This document shows, piece after piece, positions 32,825-44,838 of a stretch of DNA of 64,000 nt; position 1 is the first letter of the stretch, and each line of letters opens with the position of its first letter. The notes under the pieces are model-generated. The model was not told the DNA's origin and searched no databases. It saw nothing but the letters and a program-made list of their open reading frames with translations. A program made the translations under genes and the position numbers. The DNA lies in assembly GCA_039707655.1 (NCBI GenBank), contig CM077665.1, positions 134,869,148 through 134,933,147 of the forward strand, written 5' to 3'. Origin of the DNA: Elymus sibiricus (taxonomy: Eukaryota; Streptophyta; Magnoliopsida; Poales; Poaceae).

Positions 32825-33568
32825 GGATCAAGAACATAGATATAATGGTGATAACATAAACGGTTCAGATCTGAAATCATGGCACTTGGGCCCTAGTGAC
32901 AAGCATTAAGCATGGCAAAGTCATAGCAACATCAATCTCAGAACATAGTGGATACTAGGGATCAAGCCCTAACAAAACTAACTCGATTACATGATGAATC
33001 TGATCCAACTCCTCACCGACCAGCAAGCCTACGAAGGAATTACTCACTCCCGGTGGGGAGCATCATGGAATTGGCGATGGAGAAGGGTTGATGATGACGA
33101 AAACCGAAGATTCCCCTCTCCGGAGCCCCAAACGGGCTCCAGATCTGGCCTCCCGATGAAGAACCGGAGGTGGCGGCGGCTTCGTATCGTAAAACGCGAT
33201 GAAACTTTCTCTCTCATTTTTTCTCCAAATATAGGATTTTATAGCGTCGAAATTAGGGTCAGTGGGGCCATGAGGTGGGCACAACCCACCAGGGCTCTCT
33301 GGGGGGGGGGGGGTGGCGCGCCCTGGTGTCTTGTGCCCAGCCAGCCCCCCCTCCAGTGGTTCTTGGCTCTAGTATTTTTTTATTGTAAAATAAATCTCCA
33401 AAAAGTTTCGTCCAGTTCCGAGAACTTTTATTTCTGCGCAAAAACAACACCATGGTAGTTCTGCTGAAAACTACGTCAGTCCGGGTTAGTTTCATTCAAA
33501 TCATGCAAATTAGAGTCCAAAACAAGGGCAAAAGTGTGAGGAAAAGTAGATACAACGGAGACGTATCA
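32825..33568 (-). mobile_element. Element B 3' LTR, proximal part
   Basis: On the minus strand this is the LTR start, TGATACGTCTCCGTTGTATC. A TATAAAAT box lies at 33236-33243 (minus strand). A 13-base G run at about 33301-33313 sits in the loop of a GC-rich inverted repeat. Confidence 0.93.
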
Positions 33569-33584
33569 ACTCCCCCAAGCTTAA
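33569..33584 (-). other. Element B polypurine tract
   Basis: TTAAGCTTGGGGGAGT on the minus strand directly precedes the 3' LTR. It fixes the orientation of B. Confidence 0.88.
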
Positions 33585-35679
33585 CCCATTGCTTGTCATC
33601 AAGCAATTGAGTTGACAAACTGAATGTGATAAAGAAAAACTTTTACGAACTCTTTTGTTCTTGTTTACATATATATGCTTAAGTAGCACCCAGGTTTTCA
33701 GCAAAGATTATGACTAACCATGTCAGCAATAACTCTTAAAAATTATATTAACTCATATCAATGACATAAGAAACTAGCGAGCAATAATAAAATATCTCAA
33801 GCGCCGACACTTTGTCAAAACAATCGTGATATAATATGACAATAGTGCTATCTCGCTAGCCCTTTCTGAGACCACAAAACATAAATGCAGAGCACCTCCA
33901 AAGTTCAAGCAGTGACTAAACATTGTAATTCATGGTAGAAAAGATCTAGTCATGCTGCACCCAACATTAACTATACACAATGCATGAGGATGACAATAGT
34001 GCTCTCAGGTCTAGCGCTTATTTGAGAAGGTGATGACTCAACATAAAAGTAAATAGATAGTCCCTTCGCAGAGGGAAGCATGGATTTGTAGAGGTGCCAG
34101 AGCTCAAAGCTTAAAATAGAGATAGATATAATTTTGGGAGGTACACCCTTCCTGTCAACGTTACGACCAAGAGTTATCAATATCTTCCATGCTAAACACA
34201 TTAGCGGCGTTTCCCAGGCAGTGAAAGTAAAGGTTTACTCCCCCTCCACCAATAATCACACTCCACAGCTAGCCGAATCCACGGGTACCGTCCATACCAA
34301 CAACATTCCTGGGGGAGTTTTGTTTAATTATTTGTAATTTTTGATTTTGGGACTGGGAATCCCTATTACCGCCCCTCTCATGTAAGGACGAGTGTATAAA
34401 CACTCATCATGAGAATAACCCGCTTAACATGGAAGATACTGACCGCCCCCTGTCGCTCCATGAGCGGTCCAGGCACACAAAACAGATGTTCATTTGAATT
34501 TTTAGAGGTGGCACATGCAAATTTACTTAGAACGGCAGGGTAATACCGCATATAGGTAGATATAGTGGACTCATCTAGAATAACTTTGGTTTAAGGATTT
34601 TTATGCACAAGCAATATTCCCGTTTAGTACAGGCAAAGGCTAGCAAATAGATTGAGAAGTGGCCAGCTAGAGAGCGAAAACGGTCATGAACATGCATTAT
34701 GAATAATCAACATTGAATACTAGCATGAGTAGGATATGGACACCATGAACATAAATATCATGAAAGCTATGTTGGTTTTGATTCAACTACATGCGTGAAC
34801 ATGTGGCAAGTCAAGCCACTTGAAACATTCAGAGGGGGATACCATATCATCATACCACATCACAACCGTTTTAATGCATGTTGACATCCAAGATAAATCA
34901 TTATCTACTCTTAGCTACTTAAGCATGGCACGGGCAACTATAATATCTAATTGTCATTGCAAACATGTTTGATCATAATATGCTGAATCAAGGATACTAG
35001 GCTAAACATATTTACAAAAAAAAACAAGTTGAGTTCATACCCGCTTTCTCTGCCACTGTCAATTCATCAAATATCGTCATTATTGCCTTGCACTTGCACG
35101 ACCCAATGATAAGGAAATAGTAATAGTGCAAGAACGCAGTGGACTAAGCTGGAATCTGCAACATTTTTTTTCAAGAGGAGAAGACAAGGTAACATGGGCT
35201 CTTTGTTAGATTAACAGTAGTGCATATGAGAGCCACTCAACATTTTCATCGTGGTCTTCTCCTTGGTATGACTCAAACAAAGGGAAAATAATTTCAGAGA
35301 AACACACTGAAATATTTTTGGATTTTTTGGTTTTTCTTAAAGAAGGCAAATTTAAAAGGAAAAACAAAAACGAGAAAAACTTTTTACACGGGAAAGCTCC
35401 CAACAAGTAAAAGAAGAAACGAAAAATCTTTTTGGTTTTTCTTTTGATACTATAATTAAACTAAGCTAGAAAGAAAAACCGAAAAGAAGTAGGAAATATT
35501 TTTGGATTTTCTCAAAGTTTTTTAAACACACAAGAAGAAAGCGAGAAAACAAATCTAGCATGGATATTACAATGAAAAAGTATGAACACTGACAACTGGA
35601 ATGAAATGTGTGAACATGAATGTAATGTCGGTGAAAATACGTACTCCCCCAAGCTTAGGCTTTTGGCCTACCTTGGTAA
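33585..35679 (-). other. Element B noncoding region replacing RT and integrase
   Basis: No frame with pol similarity is visible on either strand. The sequence is A/T-rich with A-runs around 35280-35540. Reverse transcriptase and integrase would be expected between here and the protease. Confidence 0.75.
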
Positions 35680-36197
35680 TCACCATCCGCATGGATAATA
35701 ATCTGAGCGATAGCCCAACGAGATCCTTGGTGCAGCCTCCTCAGCCCTCCTGGCAGCTTCAACCTCTGCATTGTACGCACGGGCCTCTCTCTCAAGAACA
35801 TAGTATCTTCCCCTACCGTGAAAATCAAAGAGAGCAGGAGCAGGCAAAGCGACAGGCACAATGTTTTTTTTATTAAATCTCAATTTATAGGTGTAGTTAG
35901 TGACTGTGCTCGTAAGGAACTTATGACGCTTCATGGCCTCAAAGTCTAAGTACTGAGTAGGTAAAATTGGGTCATTAGGCCAAGGTGATACATTTAGCTT
36001 CTCTGATACACGGGAGGCATAAATTCCCCCTTAATACCTGCACCTTCCATGAACTCATCACACGGCCACAAGCATGATTTGGTAGCGGCATCTCGCATCG
36101 AGCTTTCGCTTGGCTCAACATAAGATTGTCGAACCAAGCTTCCACTTGATGAGGACTCCGAGGATCTCCTCCTCGAAGAACTCCTAAAGAATTGCAT
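35680..36197 (-). pseudogene. Element B Athila env-like ORF remnant
   Basis: Two frames joined by one frameshift near 36020. The first starts MQFFRSSSRRRSSESSSSGS and reaches CLWPCDEFMEGAGIKGEF, which I recognise from the N-terminal half of the Athila third ORF. The second contains MKRHKFLTSTVTNYTYKLRFNKK, ALFDFHGRGRYYVLEREA and an Ala/Glu-rich coiled coil. Total length is about 170 codons, much shorter than the usual env-like ORF. Confidence 0.6.
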
Positions 36198-36986
36198 TTT
36201 TAATTGCGAACAAATTTCTGAAATATTTTCGAGACACAAAATTTTGTCAACAAAACTTCGTGAAATTGATAGCAACTACTCCTAAGGATGCATAGAGGCC
36301 ATATTAAGCATTCAAAAGGTAACCCACTAAATCAAAGAATTCAACATGCAAGCTCATCTACAACAGCACCAAGAGTAGCTAATTACTCTAAAGGTAACCC
36401 ACTAAATCAAAAACTAATTGGAGCAATGGAGGAGTCACATACCAAGTAGCAATCCCTCCAAACAGTTTCGGAAACGGAGCTTCGAGCAAAGAGATCGAAA
36501 TCCGCGGGTTTGAGGGCAAGAACACGGGAATGGAGGCCATGGTGATTTTCTCTGGAGGTAAGGGATGACATGGGCTAAAGGAATAAGTGAGGGGGCCCAC
36601 GTGGGGGGCCACAACCCACCAGGGCGCGCTTGCGGTTGCTGGCGTGTCCTGGTGTCTTGTGGGCACCAGGTGCACCCCCTCTGATATTATTTGCACTAAA
36701 AATTCAGAAATATTCAGAAAAAATCATATCAAATTTTCAGAACATTCCGAGGACTTTTATTTATGGGTCATTTTTTTATTGCACGATGAAAACAGAAAAC
36801 AAGACAAACATGACATTTTATTTTATTTGACTAAGTGAACTAGAAAATAAAAGGTGGGAGCAGAAGATTGTGCCTACTAGATTCATCGACTTCATACCTC
36901 TCAAAAATGATGCATTAATAAGGTTGATCAAGTCTTATTAACAACCACTCCTAAATAGCATGAAACCGAAGAACTTTCGTAAAACA
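36198..36986 (-). other. Element B noncoding stretch with GC-rich hairpin
   Basis: No gene. An imperfect inverted repeat lies near 36610-36660 (CACAACCCACCAGGGCG ... GTCCTGGTGTCTTGTG). Same motif as in the LTRs of this window. Confidence 0.7.
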
Positions 36987-37754
36987 CTATGTTACCTCAA
37001 TGGGGATGTGCATATCCCCAACAATAAGTATATCATATTTCTTTTTGGCAGTAGGTAGAGGTAATTGAAAACTTCCAATAGTGTGTGTCGGAGATTCTTC
37101 AATAACATTTATACCATTCACTTGGAATTGTTTCTTTGGAAAGTGCACCGTGTGCTCCTTACCATTGATATGAAAAGTGACTTTGCTTTTATTGCAATCA
37201 ATAACAGCCCCTGCAGTATTCAAAAAGACTCTACCAAGGATAATCGGCATGTTGTCGTCCTCGGGCATCTCAAGAATAACAAAGTCCGTTAAGATAGTAA
37301 CATTTGCAACAACAATGGGCACATCCTCACAAATACTGATAGGTATGGTAGTTGATTTGTCAGCCATTTGCAATGATATTTCAGTAGTTGTGAGTTTATT
37401 CAAATCAAGTCTTTTGTATAAGGAGAAAGGCATAACACTAACACTAGCGCCCAAATCATACAAAGTAGTTTTGACATAATTTCTTTTAATGGAGCAAGGT
37501 ATAGTTGGTATTCCAGAATCTCCAAGTTTTTTTGGTACTCCATCCTTAAAAGAATAATTAGCAAGCATGGTGGAGATTTCAGCTTCAGGTATCTTTCTTT
37601 TATTAGTGATGATGTCTTTCATGTACTTTGTATAAGGGTACATCTTCAGGATATCAGTTAAGCGAGTACGCAAAAAGACTGGCCTAATCATTTCAGCAAA
37701 GCGTTCAAATTCTTCATCATCCTTTTTCTTAGATGGTTTAGGTGGAAAGGGCAT
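36987..37754 (-). CDS. Element B aspartic protease segment
   Basis: A 255-residue open segment. A retropepsin-like domain has active-site block LYDLGASVSVMPFSLYKRL and second block IILGRVFLNTAGAVIDC. The upstream part (EEFERFAEMIRPVFLRTRLTDILKMYPYTKYMKDI) is the pre-protease region of Athila gag-pol. It ends in a stop, and no reverse transcriptase frame follows, so B is a gag-protease-only element. Protease and gag are in different frames, overlapping at 37688-37754. Confidence 0.9.
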   Translation of the reverse strand: MPFPPKPSKKKDDEEFERFAEMIRPVFLRTRLTDILKMYPYTKYMKDIITNKRKIPEAEISTMLANYSFKDGVPKKLGDSGIPTIPCSIKRNYVKTTLYDLGASVSVMPFSLYKRLDLNKLTTTEISLQMADKSTTIPISICEDVPIVVANVTILTDFVILEMPEDDNMPIILGRVFLNTAGAVIDCNKSKVTFHINGKEHTVHFPKKQFQVNGINVIEESPTHTIGSFQLPLPTAKKKYDILIVGDMHIPIEVT

Positions 37755-39796
37755 GGGTTTCTAAACCCATGGCTCTCTTTCTTTACCATGTTTTCTAGCC
37801 ACAAAGTCTCTTTCATCATAACGTTATTTTTAGGTTGTGGGTTATCAAGATCAACGGCAGGCTCTATTTCAACATCATTATCTGGTTCTTTATCATTGTT
37901 CGGTTGAGTATCTTCATGAACATCATCATTATAATTTTCATTATCACTCGGTGAATGTTCATTACCAGATTGAGTTTCAGCATCAGAAATAGAGACATCA
38001 TTATCATCATGAGGTTTTCGTATCTCAGGTTCACTAGAGGTATGCAAAGTCCTATCATTTTTATTTTTCTTTTTCTTTTTCTTCTTAGAAGGACTAGGTT
38101 CATCAGCATTAATTCTTTAAGAGTCTTGTTCAATTATTTTAGAATGACCTTCAGGATAAAGAGGTTCTTGGGTCATTCTACCTCCTCTAGTTACTATTGT
38201 AGCAGCAAAGTCATTCATATTATTATTCATTTCATCAAGCAATTCTTTTTGAGATTTAGCAACTTGTTCTAACTGAGTTTGAACCATAGAGGCATGTTTT
38301 CCTACACCTCTAACATCATTACTGATTCTAAATAGCAAGTCACTCAAGCAAGCAATCATATCACAATTATATTTCAATTGTTTAAGGGCATGTGCATTGA
38401 AGTGATCTTGCTTCATAATATAGTTGTCAAACTCATATAAGCATTGACTAGGATGTTTATTGTGAGGGATATCACTTTCATCAAACTTTAATAAAGAATT
38501 TACCTTTACCACCTGTGGAGGTGGTGGTGTGTCAAGGCCATGTATTTCTTCAACAGGTCGTAAGTTCTTAACATCCTCAACTTTAATACCTTTTTCCTTC
38601 ATAGATTTCATTGCCTCTTGCATATCTTCAGGACTGAGAAATAAGATACCCCTCTTCTTCGGAGTCGGTTTAAGTGGTGGTTCAGGAAGAGTTGAATCAT
38701 CATAATTCTTCAATATGTTATTCAATAATTCCTCAACTTGTTCAATAGCTCATTCCCTGAAAACATAACCAGCACAACTATCTAGGAAGTCCCTAGAAGC
38801 ATCGGTTACTCCATTATAGAAGATATCAAGTATTTCATTTTTCTTGAGAGGATGATCAGGCGAAGCATTAAGCAATTGGATAAGCCTCCCCCAAGCTTGT
38901 GGGAGACTCTCTTCTTCAATTTGCACAAAAGTAAATATTTCCTATAAGGCAGCTTGTTTCTTATGAGCAGGAAAATATTTTTCAGAGAAGTAGTAAATCA
39001 TATCCTGGGGACTATGCACACAACCAGGAGCAAGAGTATTGTACCATGTCTTAGCGTCACCCTTTAATGAGAATGGAAATAATTTGAGAATATAGTAGTA
39101 GCGAATCTTCTCATCATGAGCAAAGAGGGTGGCTATATCATTCAGCTTAGTAAGATGTGCCACTACAGTTCCAGTTTCATAGCCATGGAAAGGATCAGAT
39201 TCAACCAAAGTAATTAACTCTGGGTCGACAGAGAATTCATAATCCTTATCGGTAACAAAGATAGGTGAAGTAGCAAACTTAGGATCACATATCATTCTAG
39301 CATTCAAAGTCTTTTCCTTATACTTGAGTAGCAATTTCTTAAGATCGTTTCTATCCTTACAAGAAAGAATTTCCCTAGTTACCTCCTCATCCATAACATA
39401 ACCTTCAGGAATCTTAGGCATTTCAAATCTAGGAGATCCAGGTCTAATAGGTGTTTCATAGTCATCAGTTTCAAAGGCTTCATCAGTTTCTGCAATCTCA
39501 TCAGTTTCAGTAATTTCATTCTCTTTAGCTCTAGCAATTTGTTCATCGAGAAATTCACCTAGTGGCACTTTGTTATCAAGCATGGTACTAGCATCATCAT
39601 AAGCATCATTCATAGCAGAAGTAGCATCATCAATAACTTGCGACATATCAGGATCACTAGCATGTGGTGGTGTTGCAAAGTTACTCATAACAGAAGGTGA
39701 ATCAAGTGCAGAGCTAGATGGCAGTTCCTTACCTCCCCTCGTCTTAGAGGGAAAAATCTTAGTCTTTGGATCCTTCAGATTCTTCATAGTGATCAA
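37688..39796 (-). pseudogene. Element B gag, several stops and a frameshift
   Basis: The first ATG after the primer site is at 39796. The first segment (39796-38942) includes the retrotrans_gag core (DPFHGYETGTVVAHLTKLNDIATLF, LKLFPFSLKGDAKTWYNTLAPG). Stops near 38942 and 38747 separate it from 38725-38117, which holds the PPLKPTPKKRGIL and MVQTQLEQVAKSQKELLDEM (coiled-coil) regions. The last part (38047-37688) is an acidic stretch after a Lys-rich run (SKKKKKKNKN). The intact gag would be about 700 codons. Confidence 0.85.
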
Positions 39797-39836
39797 TTGA
39801 TATAAATCCCAAGTGACTCAACAAATATAGCTATGC

Positions 39837-39854
39837 TCCCCGGCAACGGCGCCA
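39837..39854 (-). other. Element B primer-binding site (tRNA-Asp)
   Basis: TGGCGCCGTTGCCGGGGA on the minus strand, an exact match to the plant tRNA-Asp 3' end and the usual Athila primer. Confidence 0.92.
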
Positions 39855-39865
39855 GAAAAAGGTCT

Positions 39866-40849
39866 TCATAACCCACAAGTATAGGGGATCGCAACAATTT
39901 TCGAGGGTAGAGTATTCAACCCAAATTTATAGATTCGACACAGGGGGAGCCAAAGAATATTTGAGAGTATTAGCATGCGCGTTGTCAATTCAACCACACC
40001 TGGAGATTAAATATCTACAGCAGAGTGATCAGTAGCACAGTAGTATGATAGTTTGATAGCAGTAGTAACAGTAATATTAGCAGTGATGGCAATAGCTTTG
40101 TTGCAGTTGGAACAGTAGCAGCTGCAATAGTAATTTAGCAATAACAATAAGTGGAAAACTCGTAGGCACTGGATCGGTGAACTCGTTGGATGATATTCAT
40201 CATATAACAGTCATAACCTAGGGCGACACAGAAATAGCTCCAGTTCATAAATGTAATGTAGGCATGTATTCCGTAAATAGTCATACATGCTTATGGAAAA
40301 GAACTTGCATGACATCTTTTGTCCTACCCTCCCACGGCAGCGGGGTCCATAAGGAAACTAAGGGATATTAAGGCCTCCTTTTAATAGAGAACCGGAACAA
40401 AGTATTAGCACACGGTGAATACATGAACTCTTCAAACTACGGTCATCACCGGAAAGTATCCCGACTATTGTCACTCCGGGGTTTGCGGATCAGAACACGT
40501 AATCGGTGCATATGACTAGCAAGATGGGGACACGAAGTGGGGCCATGAGGTGGGCACAACCCACTAGGGCTCGCCGGGGGGGGGGGGGGGGCTGGCGCCC
40601 CCTGGTGTCTTGTGCCCAGCCAGGGCCCCCCCTCCGGTGGTTCTTCGCTCCAGTATTTTTTTATTGTAAAATAAATCTCCAAAAAGTTTCGTCCAGTTCC
40701 GAGAAATTTTATTTCTGCACAAAAACAACACCATGGTAGTTCTGCTGAAAACAGCGTCAGTCCGGGTTAGTTTCATTCAAATAATGCAAATTAAAGTCCA
40801 AAACAAGGGCAAAAGTGTGAGGAAAAGTAGATACGACAAAGACATATCA
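39866..40849 (-). mobile_element. Element B 5' LTR with internal deletion
   Basis: 984 bp, about 420 bp shorter than the split 3' LTR. The missing part corresponds to about 32830-33258 and the junction is near 40527. The right-hand terminal dinucleotide is mutated (TC in place of TG at 39866-39867, plus strand). The ATACC duplication follows at 40850-40854. Confidence 0.92.
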
Positions 40850-40854
40850 ATACC

Positions 40855-40971
40855 CGAAGGAATTTCATAACCAATATTTTCAATAGGTGCAGTAGGTTGA
40901 GGGGCAACTAATCATGGTTCCGGTCAAGGTGAAGATACCCTGAAGAAACCCCTCAAAGGATTGTTTTCCAT
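40855..40971 (-). pseudogene. Element A gag N-terminus (two in-frame stops)
   Basis: It starts MENNPLRGFFRV and runs in frame across the ATACC site into 4859. Two TGA stops lie within the first 20 codons. The 5' leader back to the primer site is about 80 bp. Confidence 0.85.
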
Positions 40972-41049
40972 AGTAGCAAGTGACTATAAATTTCAGCACG
41001 TAGTATAAGTTTTTTCCTTACTGATTTCCACTTACCAAGAGCGCTTTAC

Positions 41050-41067
41050 TCCCCGGCAACGGTGCCA
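41050..41067 (-). other. Element A primer-binding site (tRNA-Asp, one mismatch)
   Basis: TGGCACCGTTGCCGGGGA on the minus strand; one base differs from the tRNA-Asp complement seen in B. Confidence 0.88.
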
Positions 41068-41078
41068 GAAAAGAGTCT

Positions 41079-42594
41079 TGATGACCCACAAGTATAGGGG
41101 GTCAATCGTAGTCCTTTCGATAAGTAAGAGTGTCGAACCCAACGAGGAGCAGAAGGAAATGACAAGCGGTTTTCAGCATGGTAATTTATGCAAGCATTGA
41201 AAGTTTAGGTAACAGGTAGTTTGATAGCAAGATAATTGATAATGAGCAAGTAATGGCAACGGTAAATAAAGTGCAGCAAGATAGCCCAATCCTTTTATGG
41301 CAAAGGACATGCCAAAACGGTCTCTTATAATAAGCAAGTGTTCTTGAGGGTACACGGGAATTTCATCTAGTCACTTTCATCATGTTGGTTTGATTTGCGT
41401 TCGCTACTTTGATAATTTGATATGTGGGTGGACCAGTGCTTGGGTGCTGTTCTTACTTGAACAAACCTCCCACTTATGATTAACCCTCTCGCAAGCATCC
41501 GCAACTACGAGAAAAGTATTAAGATAAAATCTAACCATAGCATTAAACATTTGGATACAAATCAGCCCCTTACGGAATAGCGCATAAACTAGGGTTTAAG
41601 CTTATGTCACTCTAGCAACCCATCATCTAATAACTACTCCACAATGAAGTCCCTTAGGCCCAAAGATGGTGAAGTGTCATGTAGTCGACGTTCACATGAC
41701 ACCACTAAGGGAATCACAACATTCATATCATCAAAATATCGAGCACATATCAAATTCACATGATTACTTGCATCATGACTTCTCCCGTGACCTCAAGAAC
41801 AAAAGTAACTACTCACAAATAATATTCATGCTCAAGATCAGAGGGGTATTAAATAGCATAATGGATCTGAACATGTAATCTTCCACCAAATAAACCATAT
41901 AGTAATCAACTACAAGATGTAATCAACACTACTAGTCACTCACAGGTACCAATCTGAGGTTCCGGTACAAAGATTGAACACAAGAGATGAACTAGGGTTT
42001 GAGAGGAGATGGTGCTGTTGAAGATGTTGATGAAGATTGGCCTCCCAAAGATGAGAAGGGTGTTGGTGATAACGATGGCTTCGATTTCCCCCTTCGGGAG
42101 GGAAGTACCCCCGGTGGAATCGCTCCACCGGAGGGCGAAAGTGCTCCTGCCCAAGTTCCGCCTCGATACGGCAGCGTTCCATCCCGAAAGTCCTCTCCTT
42201 ATTTTTTCTAGGTCAAAAGACCTTAAGTACCATAAGATGGGCACCGAAGGTGGGCCGGGCTGACCACAACCCACTAGGGCGCGCCTGGGGGGCCTGGCGC
42301 GCCCTGGTGTCTTGTGGTCACCAGGTGGCCCCACTCCAGAAGTTATTTGCTCCAGTATTTTTCATATATTCCAAAATAATTCTACATGAAGTTTCAGCTT
42401 ATTTGGAGGTGCGCAGAATAGGTGTCTCTGATATGCTTTTTCAGGTCCCGAATTCCAGCTGCCGACATTCTCCCTCTTCGTTTAAACCTTGCAAATTATG
42501 AGAGAAAGGCATTAGAATTACTCCATAAAGCATTATTATGCATAAAAAAATTATAAATAGCAGTAGGAAATCATGATGCAAAATGGACGTATCA
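41079..42594 (-). mobile_element. Element A 5' LTR
   Basis: 1516 bp between TGATGACCCACAAG and GACGTATCA (plus-strand reading). It differs in sequence from the B LTR, so A is a different family of the same lineage. It holds the GC-rich inverted repeat near 42270-42325. Confidence 0.88.
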
Positions 42595-43768
42595 GGAGGC
42601 CACTTGTGGGCCATAAGCCAACAGGGCGCGCCCCCCTAGGCCGCGCCCTGATGGCTTGTGGGGGCCCTCGAGGCTCCTTCGACCCTAATTCCAGTCCTAT
42701 AAAATCACATCTTCGGAGAAAAAAATAAGAGACAAGTTTTCATCACGTTTCACGAGATGGAGCCGCCGCCACCTCATGTTCTTCCTCGGGAGGACTGATC
42801 TGGAGTCCGTTTGGGGCTCCGAAGAGGGGTAATCGTCGCCGTCGTCATCACCAACCCTTCTCATTCAGCACCGCCATGATGCTCACCACCGGGAGTGAGT
42901 AATTCCTTTGTAGGCTTGCTGGACGGTGGTGGGATTGGATGAGATTGATCATGTAATCGAGTTAAGTTTGATAAGGGCTTGATCCCTAGTATCCACTATG
43001 TTCTGAGATTGATGTTGCTATGACTTTGCTATGCTTAATGCTTGTCACTAGGGCCCGAGTGCCATGATTTCAGATCTGAACATATTATATTATCTCTGAA
43101 TATAAGATTGATTTGGATCCTATCTTGCAAGTCGTATGCACCTATTACGTGTCTTGATCCGCATACCCCAAGGTGACAATAATTGGGATTCTTTGTGGTG
43201 ATTGCCGTAGTTTGAGGACTTCATGTATTCACCATATGTTAATGCTTTGTTCCGGTTCTCTATTAAAAGGAGGCCTTAATATCCCTTAGTTTCCAATAGG
43301 ACCCCACTACCACGAGAGGGTAGGACAAAAGATGTCATGCAAGTTCTTATTGCAAGCACGTATGACTATATACGGAATACATGCCTACATTATATTGATG
43401 AATTGGAGCTAGTTCTGTGTCGCCCTACTGTGTAACTGTTACATGATAGATGCATCTAAATCATTATCCATCACCGATCCACGTGCCTACACTTTACATA
43501 TACTGAATCTTGCTAAGTTACTATTGCTACTTCTACTGTCACAACTGCTACAAAATTGCTGCTGTCACTATTACTGTTATTTTTGCTACTACTATTTGCC
43601 ATGCTACTAAATCTTTGCTGCAGAGAGATATCCCAGGTGCGATTGAATTGAAAACTCAACTGTCAAGGCCAATAAATATTCTTTGGCTCCCCTTGTGTCG
43701 AATCAATAAATTAGGGTGAAATACTACCCGTGAAGACTGTCGCGATCCCCTATACTTGTGGGTTATCA
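42595..43768 (+). mobile_element. LTR C: plus-strand Athila-like LTR, truncated by element A
   Basis: It ends CTTGTGGGTTATCA and, reverse-complemented, resembles the B LTR, including the trinucleotide-like repeat and a TATAAAAT box at 42698-42705. Its 5' end is missing where element A begins; the rest should lie left of the window. Confidence 0.8.
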
Positions 43769-44838
43769 CACCTTGATCTTCACTACGGTCGAGCTAACCG
43801 ACCTAAAACAAGCATTTCATGGGAAGCAGCCCATGCGAATAAAGTATATAAGTAAGTTTTTTTAATTAAAGAGTGATTGAAATTCCATGTGAAAAAGTAA
43901 GTTTGGTAGAGTTGTTCTACTAAAGGCTTTGCTTTGTGCAAGATGAAATATATGTTGAATTGGTGTTTTTATGCCTAGAAAAATGTCTATGTATTACTTT
44001 GGAACTAACCCCACAAGAAAATGAAGAAAAAGAGAAGTTTCAAAAGAAACAGATCAAAAGACGGCCTTCAAAATAACTGCAACAGTCATTTGGGTGGTCG
44101 CTTGGCCTGCAGAAGGTTCCAGCATAGAACGACCAAAGACAACAGTGAAGAAGACGACGTTTCAAACGAGCATGTACGCCGGGTTTGATGGTCATTTCAC
44201 TTCTTTGCGGAAAACAAAGAGAAGTCCAGAGCGTATGACGGTGTTTCAACGAGCGCACACGTCCATTTCAGCGGTCATTTCATCTCTGCGCAGACACACG
44301 TAAGCAAGAAGGTTTGAAGACGTTGTTCCATACGGGCGCTCGCGCTTGTTTGAGCGGTCGTTTCGTATCCCGATGGCTCCAATAAGCCCGAGGAAGGAGG
44401 TAAATCACCCCCATCTCTCTCTTTTCTTCTTCTTCTTCTTCCTCCAAACCTCTCCAAACCATAACAAAACTTTGCCCGATCTCTCTGCTCATCCGTTTTC
44501 AGTTCAAATCCTTCCGTGTGATCGACCTATGATATATTTCTCCTTCGACCCCCAGGTTATTTTCGTGAATCCCTGCTTTACATGCCTAGCATTTTCATGA
44601 CTAGGAGATGCATATTTTTAATCCAAATTTGAATTTGGCTTGAATTCGTTGATGTTTTTAGAGGAGTATGATGTTGTAACTACCATAGGATCATTATTGT
44701 TTAATTGTATTGGACTGAAAAAATATTTTGTAGATGTTTACACGGAGGTCTTATCGCATACGCTGTGCTTCAAATTCATCCACCGCACAACCACAACAAG
44801 CTTTCACCTAGGGGTTTGTCTTCATCGATGGTGGAGCG
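43769..44838 (+). other. Region D, upstream noncoding part
   Basis: Plus-strand Athila-like internal sequence without an intact frame. The stretch near 43785-43840 (GAGCTAACCGACC, then GGGAAGCAGCCCATG) resembles the segment that follows pol in Triticeae Athila elements. Confidence 0.55.

Noticed and set aside
39837..39854. Possible tRNA gene fragment
   Set aside because: Only the 18-base primer complement is present; there is no tRNA body, so it is a retrotransposon primer site.
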